From NCBI RefSeq assembly GCF_022811645.1, contig NZ_CP094534.1, positions 4,340,001-4,404,000 of the forward strand: 64,000 nt of DNA, written 5' to 3'. Below are positions 42,001 through 50,500 of this stretch, piece by piece (positions within the stretch are counted from its first letter, which is position 1; each line of letters begins with the position of its first letter). The position numbers were made by a program, and so were the translations under genes. Below the pieces are notes generated by a model. It was not told the DNA's origin and searched no databases. It saw only the letters and a list, made by a program, of their open reading frames with translations. This DNA comes from Hymenobacter monticola. Lineage in GTDB: Bacteria > Bacteroidota > Bacteroidia > Cytophagales > Hymenobacteraceae.

Positions 42001-42779
42001 TCGCCACCGGCCCGGTGGTAGACGTAAGCGTGCAGTTTGCGGCGGCCGACCAGAACGCCGGCTTCGTGCCCACCCAGGCCAGCCTGTATGGCAACGCGGG
42101 TAGCGCTAGCAGCACCTGGACGGAGTTGGGCCGCGTGACACTCAGCGGCGCCGTTCCCTACGTGGCCACGCGCGTCGGCGTGAGTTCGTTCCTGCTGTTT
42201 GCCTTGGGCAATGGCACCGCGCCCCTGCCCGTCACGCTCACACAGTTTTACGCGCAGCGCATTGGAGCCAGCACCGTGCGGGTAACGTGGGCCACGGCGC
42301 AGGAAAAAAACAACGCGGGCTTCGAGGTTGAAAAATCAGCCGACGGCCAAGCCTTTGGCCGCGTGGCCACGGTGGCGGCGCACGGGGGCAGCCAGCCCGC
42401 CAGCTACAGCTATACCGATGCCGAAGCTACTGGTGCGGCTTTTTACCGCCTGCGCCAGCGCGACCTTGATGGCAGCGCGCATTTCAGTGCCGTGGTGTAT
42501 GTCGGGACCACGACCAGCCCCTACGTGCTGGTGCCCAACCCCAGCCGCGGCGAGGCGCTGCAGCTACTCGGCGGCCCGATACTGAACGAAGACGCGCCGC
42601 TTCACCTGACGCTGAGCAACGTGGTGGGCCGCACGGTGTTTGCCCCCGCCCCGGCATCGCGCGCCGTGCTGGCCGGACCACTCAGCAATGCGCTCCGGAG
42701 CGCCGCGCCGGGCATTTACCTGCTCACCATCACCGGGCCCGATGGGCAAAGCCAGCGCCTGCGCGTGGTGCGCGAGTAG
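39087..42779 (+). CDS. Secreted GH13 alpha-amylase with T9SS sorting domain
   Basis: 1230 aa. Signal peptide MRKRYALAALWLLALLSQFPAAAQ, then a GH13 barrel: region I DVVLNHADG; region II GFRWDAVKH with nucleophile Asp277; region III VGEF with acid/base Glu312; region IV FVNNHDT with Asp394. These residues support endo-hydrolysis of alpha-1,4-glucans such as starch. Past ~residue 600 a beta-sandwich (VGKIFVQAGQPVSYNLYPEA) and a long head-type repeat region follow, then VTLTQFYAQRIGASTVRVTW and a C-terminal T9SS type A domain (VLVPNPSRGEALQLLGG, APGIYLLTITGPDGQSQRLR). The catalytic part is about 40% of the protein, so the remainder may bind substrate or act as spacer. It stands alone with its own promoter. 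Confidence 0.95.
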   Translation: MRKRYALAALWLLALLSQFPAAAQTTVKRVVLQAFWWDYYNGNYRFKWADYLTELAPRLKSMGVDAVWIPPTPKNKNATNDVGYSPFDHYDLGDKYQKGDVRTRFGSKDEFLRMVAVLHANGIEVIQDVVLNHADGAGSAANGDGGQDPEPTYSMATNSGYKTFRYSSFATPQPEAGDNGAAYAARQGRWPKNYANFHPHLGHNDTGSDMTGAFFGPDFCYGNDGGNDGYSSLSPGYLALYPGAYNPAQTAGYSQTQARNWLVWMKKQTGVDGFRWDAVKHFSYNAQQDFSFNLKYNAGWANGGESMFNVGEFVGGKSDLDGYVNDVRSQNGGQDFLMGTFDFGLRGAIYGMVSGNGGYNLAQLPAEQQNQRVAYYAGSNTYVHRTAPFVNNHDTFRPQLDATGNYTGWNGSQELAAHIDPFDPRLSAAYAVAFAVDGNPHLFFEDLFNIGGTGKRWTHLPASTADLPVRDDLVNLLWCHQHLNFKDGAYKVTYASGDHLVMERSTKALIGINDNYNTWQNNTVRTDFAVGTQLKDYSGANGTAVHTVFRGNDGNAYVDVNTPPCDGSALLGRRGYSVWAPVGQDNSTYNPSRATITTQEWEMADDLGDLNCGGLGQGGALPSNSTNTRLVGKIFVQAGQPVSYNLYPEASGNTRSLTIGVYDLRGQLLSSATGTAAASGTYTASTTGWLALKVRNTIATVAGQRGYVKVSYTAPTAVNTLTAPLPTNQVAIWTSNDASADPADCRNWENGVTPTASTDVLIPAGTSFAPQLGTGNLAAHDLTVESGASLSLAAGSTWQVSGNVTAAGSIGGSGTLELNGSVEQTLSTGGSTALAITNLKINNAANVRLLSPVSVSDALTFTAGHLVVDSQSLTLSSTATISGADASRYVITPDVAATGGYVARPVPTGGSAVVFPVGTAASYMPLTLANSGTSTTFQVRTFSGVLTNGRSGAPYARQAEFVNRTWEATPALATGPVVDVSVQFAAADQNAGFVPTQASLYGNAGSASSTWTELGRVTLSGAVPYVATRVGVSSFLLFALGNGTAPLPVTLTQFYAQRIGASTVRVTWATAQEKNNAGFEVEKSADGQAFGRVATVAAHGGSQPASYSYTDAEATGAAFYRLRQRDLDGSAHFSAVVYVGTTTSPYVLVPNPSRGEALQLLGGPILNEDAPLHLTLSNVVGRTVFAPAPASRAVLAGPLSNALRSAAPGIYLLTITGPDGQSQRLRVVRE

Positions 42780-42800
42780 CAGCAATCAAACGCTCATCAA

Positions 42801-42903
42801 ACAATGTAGAGACGCATATTTGCGTCTCGTCGCTGAACGAAAACGGTTGAACCTGAACAAACCGATGCGGACGACGAGACGCAAGTACGCGTTGCTACAT
42901 TGT
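42801..42903. repeat. Inverted repeat with ACAATGTAG ends after the amylase gene
   Basis: The left arm (42801-42831) and right arm (~42873-42903) are 31-nt inverted copies with four mismatches; the left arm also contains the short palindrome GACGCATATTTGCGTC. It ends 24 bp before the ABM gene and may be a dispersed non-coding element or a terminator for amylase. Confidence 0.75.
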
Positions 42904-42927
42904 TCCTTTTTGCCTATACTCCTCATA

Positions 42928-43224
42928 ATGCTGATTCGCATTGTTCGCATGACGTTTGCGCCGGAGCACGTGCCGGCTTTTCTTGCACTTTTTCACGCCA
43001 CCAAGCACCACATCCGCCAGCAGCCCGGCTGCCAGCACCTAGAGCTGTGGCAGGATGCGGAGAGCCCCAACATCTACTGTACCCACAGCCGCTGGGACGA
43101 CGAAGCCGCGCTGAACGGCTACCGGAAATCGACGCTCTTTGGCAAAGTATGGCCGGCTACGAAGAAGCTATTTGCAGCGCCGCCAGTGGCTTTTTCCTCG
43201 ACATCGGCCGGCGTCGTTGAATGA
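42928..43224 (+). CDS. Antibiotic biosynthesis monooxygenase (ABM) domain protein
   Basis: 98 aa from the ATG at 42928. It has a single ABM/dimeric alpha-beta barrel domain: IRIVRMTFAPEHVPAFLALF, IRQQPGCQHLELWQDAESPN, HSRWDDEAALNGYRKSTLFG and VWPATKKLFAAPP. Members include heme-degrading and quinol monooxygenases, but many have unknown roles, and the residues seen do not select one. It is probably a small soluble homodimer. It starts just after the 42801-42903 repeat. Confidence 0.85.
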   Translation: MLIRIVRMTFAPEHVPAFLALFHATKHHIRQQPGCQHLELWQDAESPNIYCTHSRWDDEAALNGYRKSTLFGKVWPATKKLFAAPPVAFSSTSAGVVE

Positions 43225-43379
43225 TGCCGATGGCTCGCTAAACAGGCGGTGCGCCTAGCATTCCGTGGTGCACTTACCGGAGCGGTGACCATCGTTGCGC
43301 TTAAAGCACATTCTCAAACCCTGAGCCTGCTTTGCCGGTAAAAAAGCACCGCCAGTACCGCGCCCCCTACCTTCGCCCT

Positions 43380-43925
43380 ATGCCCGACACCCCCGACTAC
43401 TTCGCCTTCTACGGCCTGCCCGAGTCTTTCCGGCCCGACGAGGCTGCCCTCAAGCGGCTCTATTACGCCAAGAGCCGCGAAACTCACCCCGACTTCCACG
43501 CCACTTCCTCGGCCGAAAACCAGGCCGAGATGCTGCGCCAGGCCACCCTCAACACCGACGCCTACCGCACCCTCGCCGACGCCGACCAGCGCATGGCCTA
43601 CCTGCTGCGCCAGCACGGCCTGCTCGAAGAAGGCAAGCAGGAGCAGCTCCCGCCCGATTTCCTGATGGACATGATGGACCTCAACGAGCAGCTGATGGAG
43701 CTGGAAATGGAGCCCGACGCCGCCGCCCAAGCCAAAGTTGCGGCCGAAGTCACGGCTATTTCCGAAACGCTCGACGCCGGTATCGAGCCGGTACTGGCTG
43801 GATATGAGCAGCTCCCGGCCGACCATCGCCCGGCGGCGCTCCAGCAAATCCGCACCTACTACCTAAAAAAGCGGTATCTGTTGCGCATCCAGCAGCAAGT
43901 TGCTACCTTTGCAGCCCGCTCCTGA
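43380..43925 (+). CDS. hscB: Fe-S cluster co-chaperone HscB
   Basis: 181 aa from the ATG at 43380. The N-terminal J-domain has YFAFYGLPESFRPDEAALKR and the HPD motif in RETHPDFH; the C-terminal three-helix domain that binds IscU follows (LEEGKQEQLPPDFLMDMMDL, NEQLMELEME, RYLLRIQQQVATFA). It stimulates the HscA ATPase in cluster transfer from IscU. hscA and isc genes are not adjacent. Its 3' end contains the presumed promoter of the downstream tRNA-Leu. Confidence 0.93.
   Translation: MPDTPDYFAFYGLPESFRPDEAALKRLYYAKSRETHPDFHATSSAENQAEMLRQATLNTDAYRTLADADQRMAYLLRQHGLLEEGKQEQLPPDFLMDMMDLNEQLMELEMEPDAAAQAKVAAEVTAISETLDAGIEPVLAGYEQLPADHRPAALQQIRTYYLKKRYLLRIQQQVATFAARS
43881..43911 (+). promoter_or_regulatory. 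Promoter of tRNA-Leu inside the 3' end of hscB
   Basis: TTG (43881-43883), a 20-bp spacer, and TACCTTTG (43904-43911) match both halves of the Bacteroidota TTG-N~20-TAnnTTTG promoter. The mature tRNA begins 53 bp downstream. Confidence 0.6.
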
Positions 43926-43963
43926 TACCGGCAGAGCGGCATTGTTCTAAAAAGTTCATCCTG

Positions 43964-44045
43964 CCCGGATGGCGGAACCGGTAGACGCGTTGGTCTCAAA
44001 CACCAATACCGCAAGGTGTGCCGGTTCGACTCCGGCTCCGGGTAC
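43964..44045 (+). tRNA. tRNA-Leu (CAA anticodon)
   Basis: 82-nt cloverleaf. The acceptor stem is GCCCGGA with TCCGGGT and discriminator A44045. The D-arm includes GGTAGACGC. The anticodon stem-loop TTGGTCTCAAACACCAA gives anticodon CAA (reads UUG, Leu). A long variable arm (TACCGCAAGGTGT) marks a class II tRNA, and the T-arm is GCCGGTTCGACTCCGGC. The 3' CCA is not encoded. An intrinsic terminator follows at once. Confidence 0.95.
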
Positions 44046-44050
44046 ATTAA

Positions 44051-44092
44051 AACGCCAGAAATAAGGTCTGTTGGCCTCGTTTCTGGCGTTTT
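44051..44092 (+). terminator. Intrinsic terminator of tRNA-Leu
   Basis: A 12-bp perfect stem (44051-44062 with 44081-44092) overlaps a T-rich tail, 6 nt after the tRNA. Confidence 0.9.
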
Positions 44093-44300
44093 TGTTTGCG
44101 GCACCTAGAGCCGGAGTGGAAACGGTACCTTTTGCAAAGCGTGTCAGCCTGGAAAGCTTAAACTGGATTCCTGAAAAGCTAGTGTTCATAGGGTTAAAAC
44201 ATTGCTGCGTCGACATCGCAGACCAGCATGATTAATTCCGGTGATGCAACGTTTGGTGGCTGCTGTCGGTCAGCAGATTATTCCACCAAATCATTGCTTT

Positions 44301-44681
44301 ATGAAACGGAAATCGAACCGCCCTGCCACTTGGCTACTCGGCTGCTTAAGCGCCCTGGCTGCCACGGGCTGCATCTGCGGCCCCGACAATGATAATCTGC
44401 CCGAACCCACGCAGCCGCAACAGGAGCAGGTGGCGGTGCGCTACGCCCAGACCCAATGTGCCGACCGTTGGGGCCAGGCCCAGGGACCTCAGCAGCTCGT
44501 GGTGGTGGCAGGGGCTTACTTTGCTCAGCGAGGCCTTACCTTGAACCAGCCCCAAGCCAGTGCTACGGGCCAGGCTTCCGTGTGCAACGCCTGCAACTGC
44601 CCCACCGGATTGGTGCTGGAAGCAACTGTCAGCCCCGCCGACTTGGCCGCCGTGCTCGCTTTGGGCTTTACCAAGAAATAG
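44301..44681 (+). CDS. Small Cys-rich lipoprotein
   Basis: 126 aa from the ATG at 44301. Lipoprotein signal peptide MKRKSNRPATWLLGCLSALA, lipobox LAATGC, then an acidic linker (CGPDNDNLPEPTQPQQEQVA). The mature part has an N-terminal helical segment and a cysteine cluster VCNACNCPTGLVLEATVSPA that could form disulfides in the periplasm or bind metal. The sequence A-V-R-Y-A-Q-T-Q-C-A-D-R-W-G is distinctive. I do not recognise a family. Confidence 0.7.
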   Translation: MKRKSNRPATWLLGCLSALAATGCICGPDNDNLPEPTQPQQEQVAVRYAQTQCADRWGQAQGPQQLVVVAGAYFAQRGLTLNQPQASATGQASVCNACNCPTGLVLEATVSPADLAAVLALGFTKK

Positions 44682-44758
44682 TGCCTCTCGCTAGTCGTCG
44701 CGGGCCAACTCATTGGCACCAATGCGCCACACGGCTTTTCGTAATTACCAGAGCAACT

Positions 44759-45379
44759 CTATTGGCCCGTTTTTCGGCTCGTTAGCCAGCTCCACAGCCA
44801 CAGGAGGGGAAATAAGCAGGCAATAGCGGCCAGCCCGGCGGTTCCCAGCCAGCCGTAGCTCCCGACGCGGCGGGCTACGGCGGCCTGCATGGCGGAAGTA
44901 GCGGCCGGAAAATGCGCCGACGGCTCCACCACGGTGCGCTCCCAAAAATCGGCTTCCAGGTACCCGGCTGGGCCGCTGGCGCGCCGCACCACCAGCACCT
45001 GAGCGCCATCTTCCTGCCGGAGGCCTTCGTAATCCACGAACAAAACCCGCTCACCGCCGGCAGGCACGGGCAACTCGGCTTCCTGGGCGGCGGGCCAGGC
45101 CGGGAATTGATACGTGCTATATTGGGGCAGCACGGAAAATTGCGCTACCCGCGCCGGGTCTTCCGCGCCGGCACCGGACGCCGCGGCTGCTCCGGCGCCC
45201 TCCCCTTCTCCGCTGAAATGAATCAGGGGCGTGACGTAAATGGTTTCGCTGCCGCGGTTGACGACGGTGTAGCGCCGCACCACCGGCAGCAGGCCCAGCG
45301 CCAGCAGCACCAGCAGCGCAGGCGCGGAGGCCAGCATACTCAGGCGCCGGTACCGGGCCACACGCGGATGTAAGGGCAT
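44759..45379 (-). CDS. Two-helix membrane protein of unknown function
   Basis: 206 aa from the ATG at 45379. One membrane helix lies near the N-terminus (LSMLASAPALLVLLALGLLP) and one near the C-terminus (LGTAGLAAIACLFPLLWLWS), with a ~130-residue periplasmic domain between: VVNRGSETIYVTPLIHFSGE, LPQYSTYQFPAWPAAQEAEL, VPAGGERVLFVDYEGL. It lies 83 bp downstream of the caspase gene at 45463 on the same strand, so it may be cotranscribed with it. No family is recognised. Confidence 0.72.
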   Translation of the reverse strand: MPLHPRVARYRRLSMLASAPALLVLLALGLLPVVRRYTVVNRGSETIYVTPLIHFSGEGEGAGAAAASGAGAEDPARVAQFSVLPQYSTYQFPAWPAAQEAELPVPAGGERVLFVDYEGLRQEDGAQVLVVRRASGPAGYLEADFWERTVVEPSAHFPAATSAMQAAVARRVGSYGWLGTAGLAAIACLFPLLWLWSWLTSRKTGQ

Positions 45380-45462
45380 TGCAGTGAAAGAGATGAATTT
45401 CCAGAACCCGACTAACGACAGCAAAATACCCGTTGCCCGGCAGGCCTTTAAGCAGAAAAATC

Positions 45463-47514
45463 CTACGGCTGCACGGGTGCGGCAATGGTAAAAACGCGGT
45501 CGAAAGTGCTCACCGATTCGGCGGGCAGGGCCTGGGTGGCGGCCCCGCCCCGCGCGCCGGGGTGGTAGCTTTCCTGCACCAATGCGGCAAACGGGTTAGT
45601 GCCCCGGCTGCTCTCGGCACTGGCGCCACGGGTCGTGACCAGGGCCCGCAGGTCGAGGGGCGTGGCGGACGCCACGATTTTGAATACTTCCTGGCCGTAG
45701 GGTGGCGAGATTTGCAGAATGTTGGGGAACACGCGCGACTGGCCGGGCTCCAGCAGGTAGTCGGCCGGGTTATCATCTGGCCGGGCCGTAGGCAGCAGCA
45801 CGTTGAGCTGGTTATCGGGCTGAATATCGAGCACGGTGAAATAAGCTTTTTTCCGGCCCGTGTTGGTCACTTTCAGTTGCAGGTAGTCGCCGGCTATGTA
45901 CACGAGGCCACCCGTGCCGTCGCTTTTGGTGGCGGGGTCTAGCACGTGGTCCAGCGCAACGTAGTCGCCGGCCTTTTTTACGGCCACGGGCACCAGTTCC
46001 AGTTCCAGCCCCAGTCCTTCGGCCTGCGTCTGGAGCCGGCGAATGAAATTGACCCGAGCCGCATCTTTGATGGCGCCCAGCAAGCCCGCCACGCGCGCGG
46101 CCGGGCCGGTGAGTTGCGCCTCGGGCTGATACACCAGCTGCTCCCTGGCAGTGAGCAATTGCGGCGGGGCCGCCTTTTTCTGCTCCACCAGTAGGTCGAC
46201 GGGGCCAGTTTCAACCAGTTTCACGAACAGTGTGTAAGGTTCCTGCCTGAGGGCGGCCAGCAGCCCTTCTTTCAGTGTGGGGTCGTCTACGGCCAGCTTC
46301 AGGTTGGCGCTAAGGTGGCCGAACGCGTGGGCCGTGACCACCACCCAAGCGTTGCGGGCGCTGCCGGTGAGTGGCGCGGTTAGCTCCACCGTGGCCGTGG
46401 TGAGCTGGCTGGCCACCACCTTGCCGGTGGCCAGGGGCTTACCGCCTTTGCCGGTTTCGGTATCGGGCGGGTAGAGGGCCACTTCGGTGCCCTCGTTGAG
46501 GTCTTGCAGGGTGCCGCCGTCAATCAGCAGACGGGTGTCGGCTAGCCAGGCGGTGGGCTTATAGTGCCGCGGCACCGGCACGGTGCGCCCCCGAAACACC
46601 TGGGCGCTGGTGCGGCCTTCCACCTGCGGCGTTTGGTTGGGGGCCGTCGATACCATTTCGGCTTTGATGCGGTCGAACAGGGTTTCGTAGGTGGGTGCGG
46701 TGGTGGCGGTGGTCAGGGCGTTGGAAAAAGCCAGGGAGAGCGAGCCCACGCCCTTGCCGTGGGGGTCGGTGGTTTCGAAATTGAGCTGGCTGGGGCTAGC
46801 CCCGAAGTAGCACACCATGGGGGCCTGAGGCCCGGCGGCGTGGCCCTCGCCGGCCCCGAACGAGCAGCCCTGCGCGCAGGCAGCGTCCTTGGGCCTGAAG
46901 CCCGGCGGCACCAGCGGCTGCTGGGTGCCCCGGGCGCGGGCCAGGCCGCGGGTGCCGGTGCCGGAGTGGCAGGCGTCGAGCACGGCCAGCACCTCGCCCT
47001 GGGGGCCCAGCCGCTGGCGCACGGCGCCCAGCAGGCTGCCCAGCTCTTCGTCGCGCAAGTGGTTTTGGCCTTCGTAGGTGCCGGGCACGAAGTAGGCCTG
47101 GGCATCGACGGGCACCAGCGCTTCGTCGAGGCCGTCGGTTTCGTCGCCGTTGTCGTCGGCCACCTGCTGGCCGTGGCCGGAGTAATGGAACACCACCACG
47201 TCGTGGGGCTTCACGCGGCCGGCCAGCGCCTTCAGCTCGGCCACGATGCCGGCCTTGGTGGCGGCGGCATCGGCCACTACGCGGATATTAGCTTCGGCAA
47301 AGCCTTGGCGCAGCAGCGCAGCCTTCACCAAGGGCACGTCGTTGGCGGAGCTGATTTGGCCCCAGCCGCTGCTTTCCGGGTAGGCGCCCACAGCCACAAT
47401 GAGGGCGTGCTTGGTGGCCCCAACCGCTGTTTTGGCCGCCGCCGGCTTGGTTTGGGCCCGGGTGCCGGGCGCCGCCAACAGCAGCGCCAGCGCGGGCAGC
47501 AAAAGTCTTTTCAT
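45463..47514 (-). CDS. Exported caspase-family protein with DUF4384-like region
   Basis: 683 aa from the ATG at 47514. Signal peptide MKRLLLPALALLLAAPGTRA, then a caspase-fold (C14) domain at ~residues 33-290: ALIVAVGAYPESSGWGQISS, catalytic His114 in FHYSGHG, and catalytic Cys182 in LDACHSG. Both dyad residues are present, so cleavage activity is plausible, and Asp-rich loop residues (DDNGDETDGLDEALVP) could bind calcium. Middle and C-terminal parts resemble DUF4384 beta-sandwiches (AYFTVLDIQPDNQLNVLLPT, DYLLEPGQSRVFP). It is transcribed divergently from the WD40-caspase gene only 68 bp away. The substrate is unknown; the signal peptide places it outside the cytoplasm. Confidence 0.9.
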   Translation of the reverse strand: MKRLLLPALALLLAAPGTRAQTKPAAAKTAVGATKHALIVAVGAYPESSGWGQISSANDVPLVKAALLRQGFAEANIRVVADAAATKAGIVAELKALAGRVKPHDVVVFHYSGHGQQVADDNGDETDGLDEALVPVDAQAYFVPGTYEGQNHLRDEELGSLLGAVRQRLGPQGEVLAVLDACHSGTGTRGLARARGTQQPLVPPGFRPKDAACAQGCSFGAGEGHAAGPQAPMVCYFGASPSQLNFETTDPHGKGVGSLSLAFSNALTTATTAPTYETLFDRIKAEMVSTAPNQTPQVEGRTSAQVFRGRTVPVPRHYKPTAWLADTRLLIDGGTLQDLNEGTEVALYPPDTETGKGGKPLATGKVVASQLTTATVELTAPLTGSARNAWVVVTAHAFGHLSANLKLAVDDPTLKEGLLAALRQEPYTLFVKLVETGPVDLLVEQKKAAPPQLLTAREQLVYQPEAQLTGPAARVAGLLGAIKDAARVNFIRRLQTQAEGLGLELELVPVAVKKAGDYVALDHVLDPATKSDGTGGLVYIAGDYLQLKVTNTGRKKAYFTVLDIQPDNQLNVLLPTARPDDNPADYLLEPGQSRVFPNILQISPPYGQEVFKIVASATPLDLRALVTTRGASAESSRGTNPFAALVQESYHPGARGGAATQALPAESVSTFDRVFTIAAPVQP

Positions 47515-47537
47515 GGCGGGTAAAGTATAGGGCAAGT

Positions 47538-47545
47538 TATATTTG
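47538..47545 (+). promoter_or_regulatory. Putative -7 element in the divergent caspase promoter
   Basis: TATATTTG matches TAnnTTTG exactly, 37 bp before the ATG of the WD40-caspase gene. The whole divergent spacer is 68 bp, so control of both caspase genes must be compact and possibly shared. Confidence 0.5.
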
Positions 47546-47582
47546 AATTGCGAAAAACCCACAACCAACCATTATTTACAAG

Positions 47583-50500
47583 ATGTCGGCTCATCGAAGC
47601 CCTCGCGTTCAGCATTTCTCCCCGTTTTACCTGCGCCGGTTGATGGGGTGGCTGGCGGTGCTGGGGCTGCTGGTACTGGGCGGGCCCGGGGCGCGGGCCC
47701 AGCGGCCCCGGCTGGTGATTCCGACGGGGCAGAGCAGCGCCATTGGCGACGTGCAGTTTTCGCCCAACGGCCACTACATGCTCACGGCGGCGCAGGACCG
47801 GTCCGTGGTGGTGTGGGACATACGCACGCGCAAGGAGGTATTCACCTTTCTGGGGCACGAGAACGGGGTTTCGGCCATGGCCGTGGCGCCCGACAACCGC
47901 ACAGTGGTCAGCGGCGACTTCCAGGGCTATGTTTTTTGGTGGGATTTGAACACCGGCCGTCTGATAAAAAAAGTGGACAATGCGCACGGCACGCTGGTAT
48001 CGGACGTTTCCTTTTCGGCCGATGGCCGGCAGCTGCTTTCGGCCGATGCCGATGGCCGGGTAGTGGAGTGGGACGTGGCCAAAAAAGCCGTAAAGTCCTC
48101 GGGCAAGTATTCCGATTTCTTCATCAGCAAGGCCGATTTCAGCCCCGATGGCCAGCATTTCTTCTGGGCCGCTTCCGATACCTCGAAGCTGGACGAGGCG
48201 CACAACTTTGAGTACGTGCCCGCCCGGGCCGATTCCCTGCAGTGGGATTTTGCGGCCTGGTATTCCAGTGCGTTGTTTGTGTCGGCGTGTTTGCTGCCCG
48301 ATGGCAAGCGGTACGCGGCCATTACCCAACAACCGGCCCAGCTCCACCTGAAAGAACTCGCCGACGGTGGCAAGACGCTGAAACTGCCTTTGCCGGGCCT
48401 GGAGCTATTTGCCGTGGAACCCTTGGACAGCATTCGCCTTGTAATTGGCGCGCGCCCCAACGCCGACAGCGTCACTTTCCTGCTGTATAACTGCCGTTCT
48501 AACCAAATAGAGCGACGCGTGAGCTGCCCGTATGCGGTGGAAATCGTGTTTGACGAAGACCACGGCGATTCGATGGTCATGGTACCGGGCCCGGGCGAGC
48601 CCCGGGTGGCCTACTGGAATACGTACGGGACGGGGGGCGTGCAGCTGGTGTCGCTGCAGACGGGGGCCATGCTACGCCTCAACCCCAAGCACGCCACGCG
48701 CATGTACGAACCCGTGGCGCGGCCCGACCAGCTGTACCTGGGCGGCAACGACGGCGAGCTGAAGCAATGGGATTTGCGCACCAACGAGCTGCGGGCGCTC
48801 AAAACCTACTCCGACGTTCCCCCCATCATCCAGGACCTGGTCGGCGACACCTTGGTTTACGCCACCAAGCGCAATCAGCTAGAATTCTGGAGCTTTCGCA
48901 ACCAGTGCCACGAATCCGCCCCACCCCTGCCCAAGGGCGCCAGCATAGCCAACATGCAGGTGCTGAGCCCGGACGGGAAATATACTGCGTGCCAGCTGCT
49001 GCCGAGCGGCGACATCCAGGTGCGGGAGCGGCGCAGCGGCCGGCTACATTGCACCTTGCCTACTGAGGCCACAACTGGCATTCCCTTCTATAAGTATCTG
49101 GCCTGGCCGAATGCGCACACGCTGGCTTGCATTACGGGCGGCACCAACGAGGTCATGGTTTTTGACCTGCGGCGCAAAGCCCGGGTGGCCTGGATTAAGG
49201 ACAGCAGCCGGGTGTCGGCCCTGGCCGGCCTGCCCGACAACACGCTGCTGACGTGCCTCTACAACGGGGTAATGAAGGTGTACCGGCTCGATACGGGCAA
49301 GGAAGTGAAACGGGTGGTGCTGCCCGGCGCGAGCGGCCGCTGCATGCGGGCCGAATACGTACCGGCCCTGCGCCGGGTGCTGGTGAGCTACGGCGACGGC
49401 CGCTTGCACTGGCTCGACCCGGCCACGCTGCAGCTTGACCGCACCTGGGCCAGCGGCCCCGCCTGGCTCGACGGCTTCGCCCTGAGCGCCGATGCCCAGC
49501 GGGCTTACACGACGGCTTACGACGGCAGCATCCGGGCCTGGGATGCACCCACCGGCCGCAATCTGGTGGGCCTCACCATCCTGCGCGACGGCGACTGGAA
49601 AGCTGCTGATTGGGTGGCCTTTACCGAGAACGGCCTTTTTGACGCCTCGCCGGCCGCCATGAAGCTGATGTACTACGTGGTGAACGACTCGACCGACGCC
49701 GAAGAGCCTTGGAAAATTGTGGAGCTGAACCAGCTCAAGCAGCGCTACTACCAGCCCGATTTGCTGCGGATTCAGCTGGGCTACAGCACCGAGCCGCTGC
49801 GCGAGGTGCCGCGCCTGGAGCAGGTCGACCTGCCGCCTAAAGTCACGGCGCAGCTCAGCGGGCCCGACCGCCGCACGCTGCGCATCGGCCTCGGCAACCG
49901 GCGCGGGGGCATTGGGGCCGTGAGCGTGTACCTGGACGACGCGGAAATAGTGGCCGACGCCCGCCCCGACCCGGCCCGCAACGCCGGCCTCGACTCGCTG
50001 CTTATCACCCTGGACCTGAAAAAATACGCCAAGCGCTTCTTCCCCGGCCGCCCCAACCAGCTGCGCGTCGTGGCCTGGAACCGCGACCATTGGATTAGCG
50101 CCGCGCCGGTTTCGGTGAGCTTCACGCCGGCCGAAACCGGCCGGCGCGGCGCCGTAGTGCAAGCCGCGCAAGCCCCGGCCAATACGCCCCCGGCCCGGCT
50201 CTACGCGCTGGTGTTCGGCACTTCCGACTACGCCGGCACCCAGGCCGACCTGCGCTTTTCGAGCAAAGACGCCGTAGATTTTGCTGCCGCCCTGCGCGGC
50301 GCGGCCGAGCGCCTCTACGGCCCGGCTGGGGTCGACGTCAGCCTGTACCACTCCGACGCGGCCCAGGCGGGCCAGCGTCCCAGTCGCGACGCCCTCCGGG
50401 CCTGGTTTGCGGGCCTGGTGGGCAAGGTGAAGCCCTGGGACGTGCTGGTGGTGTACCTGGCCGGGCACGGCGTGAGCACCGGCGGCGCGGGCGGCGACTT

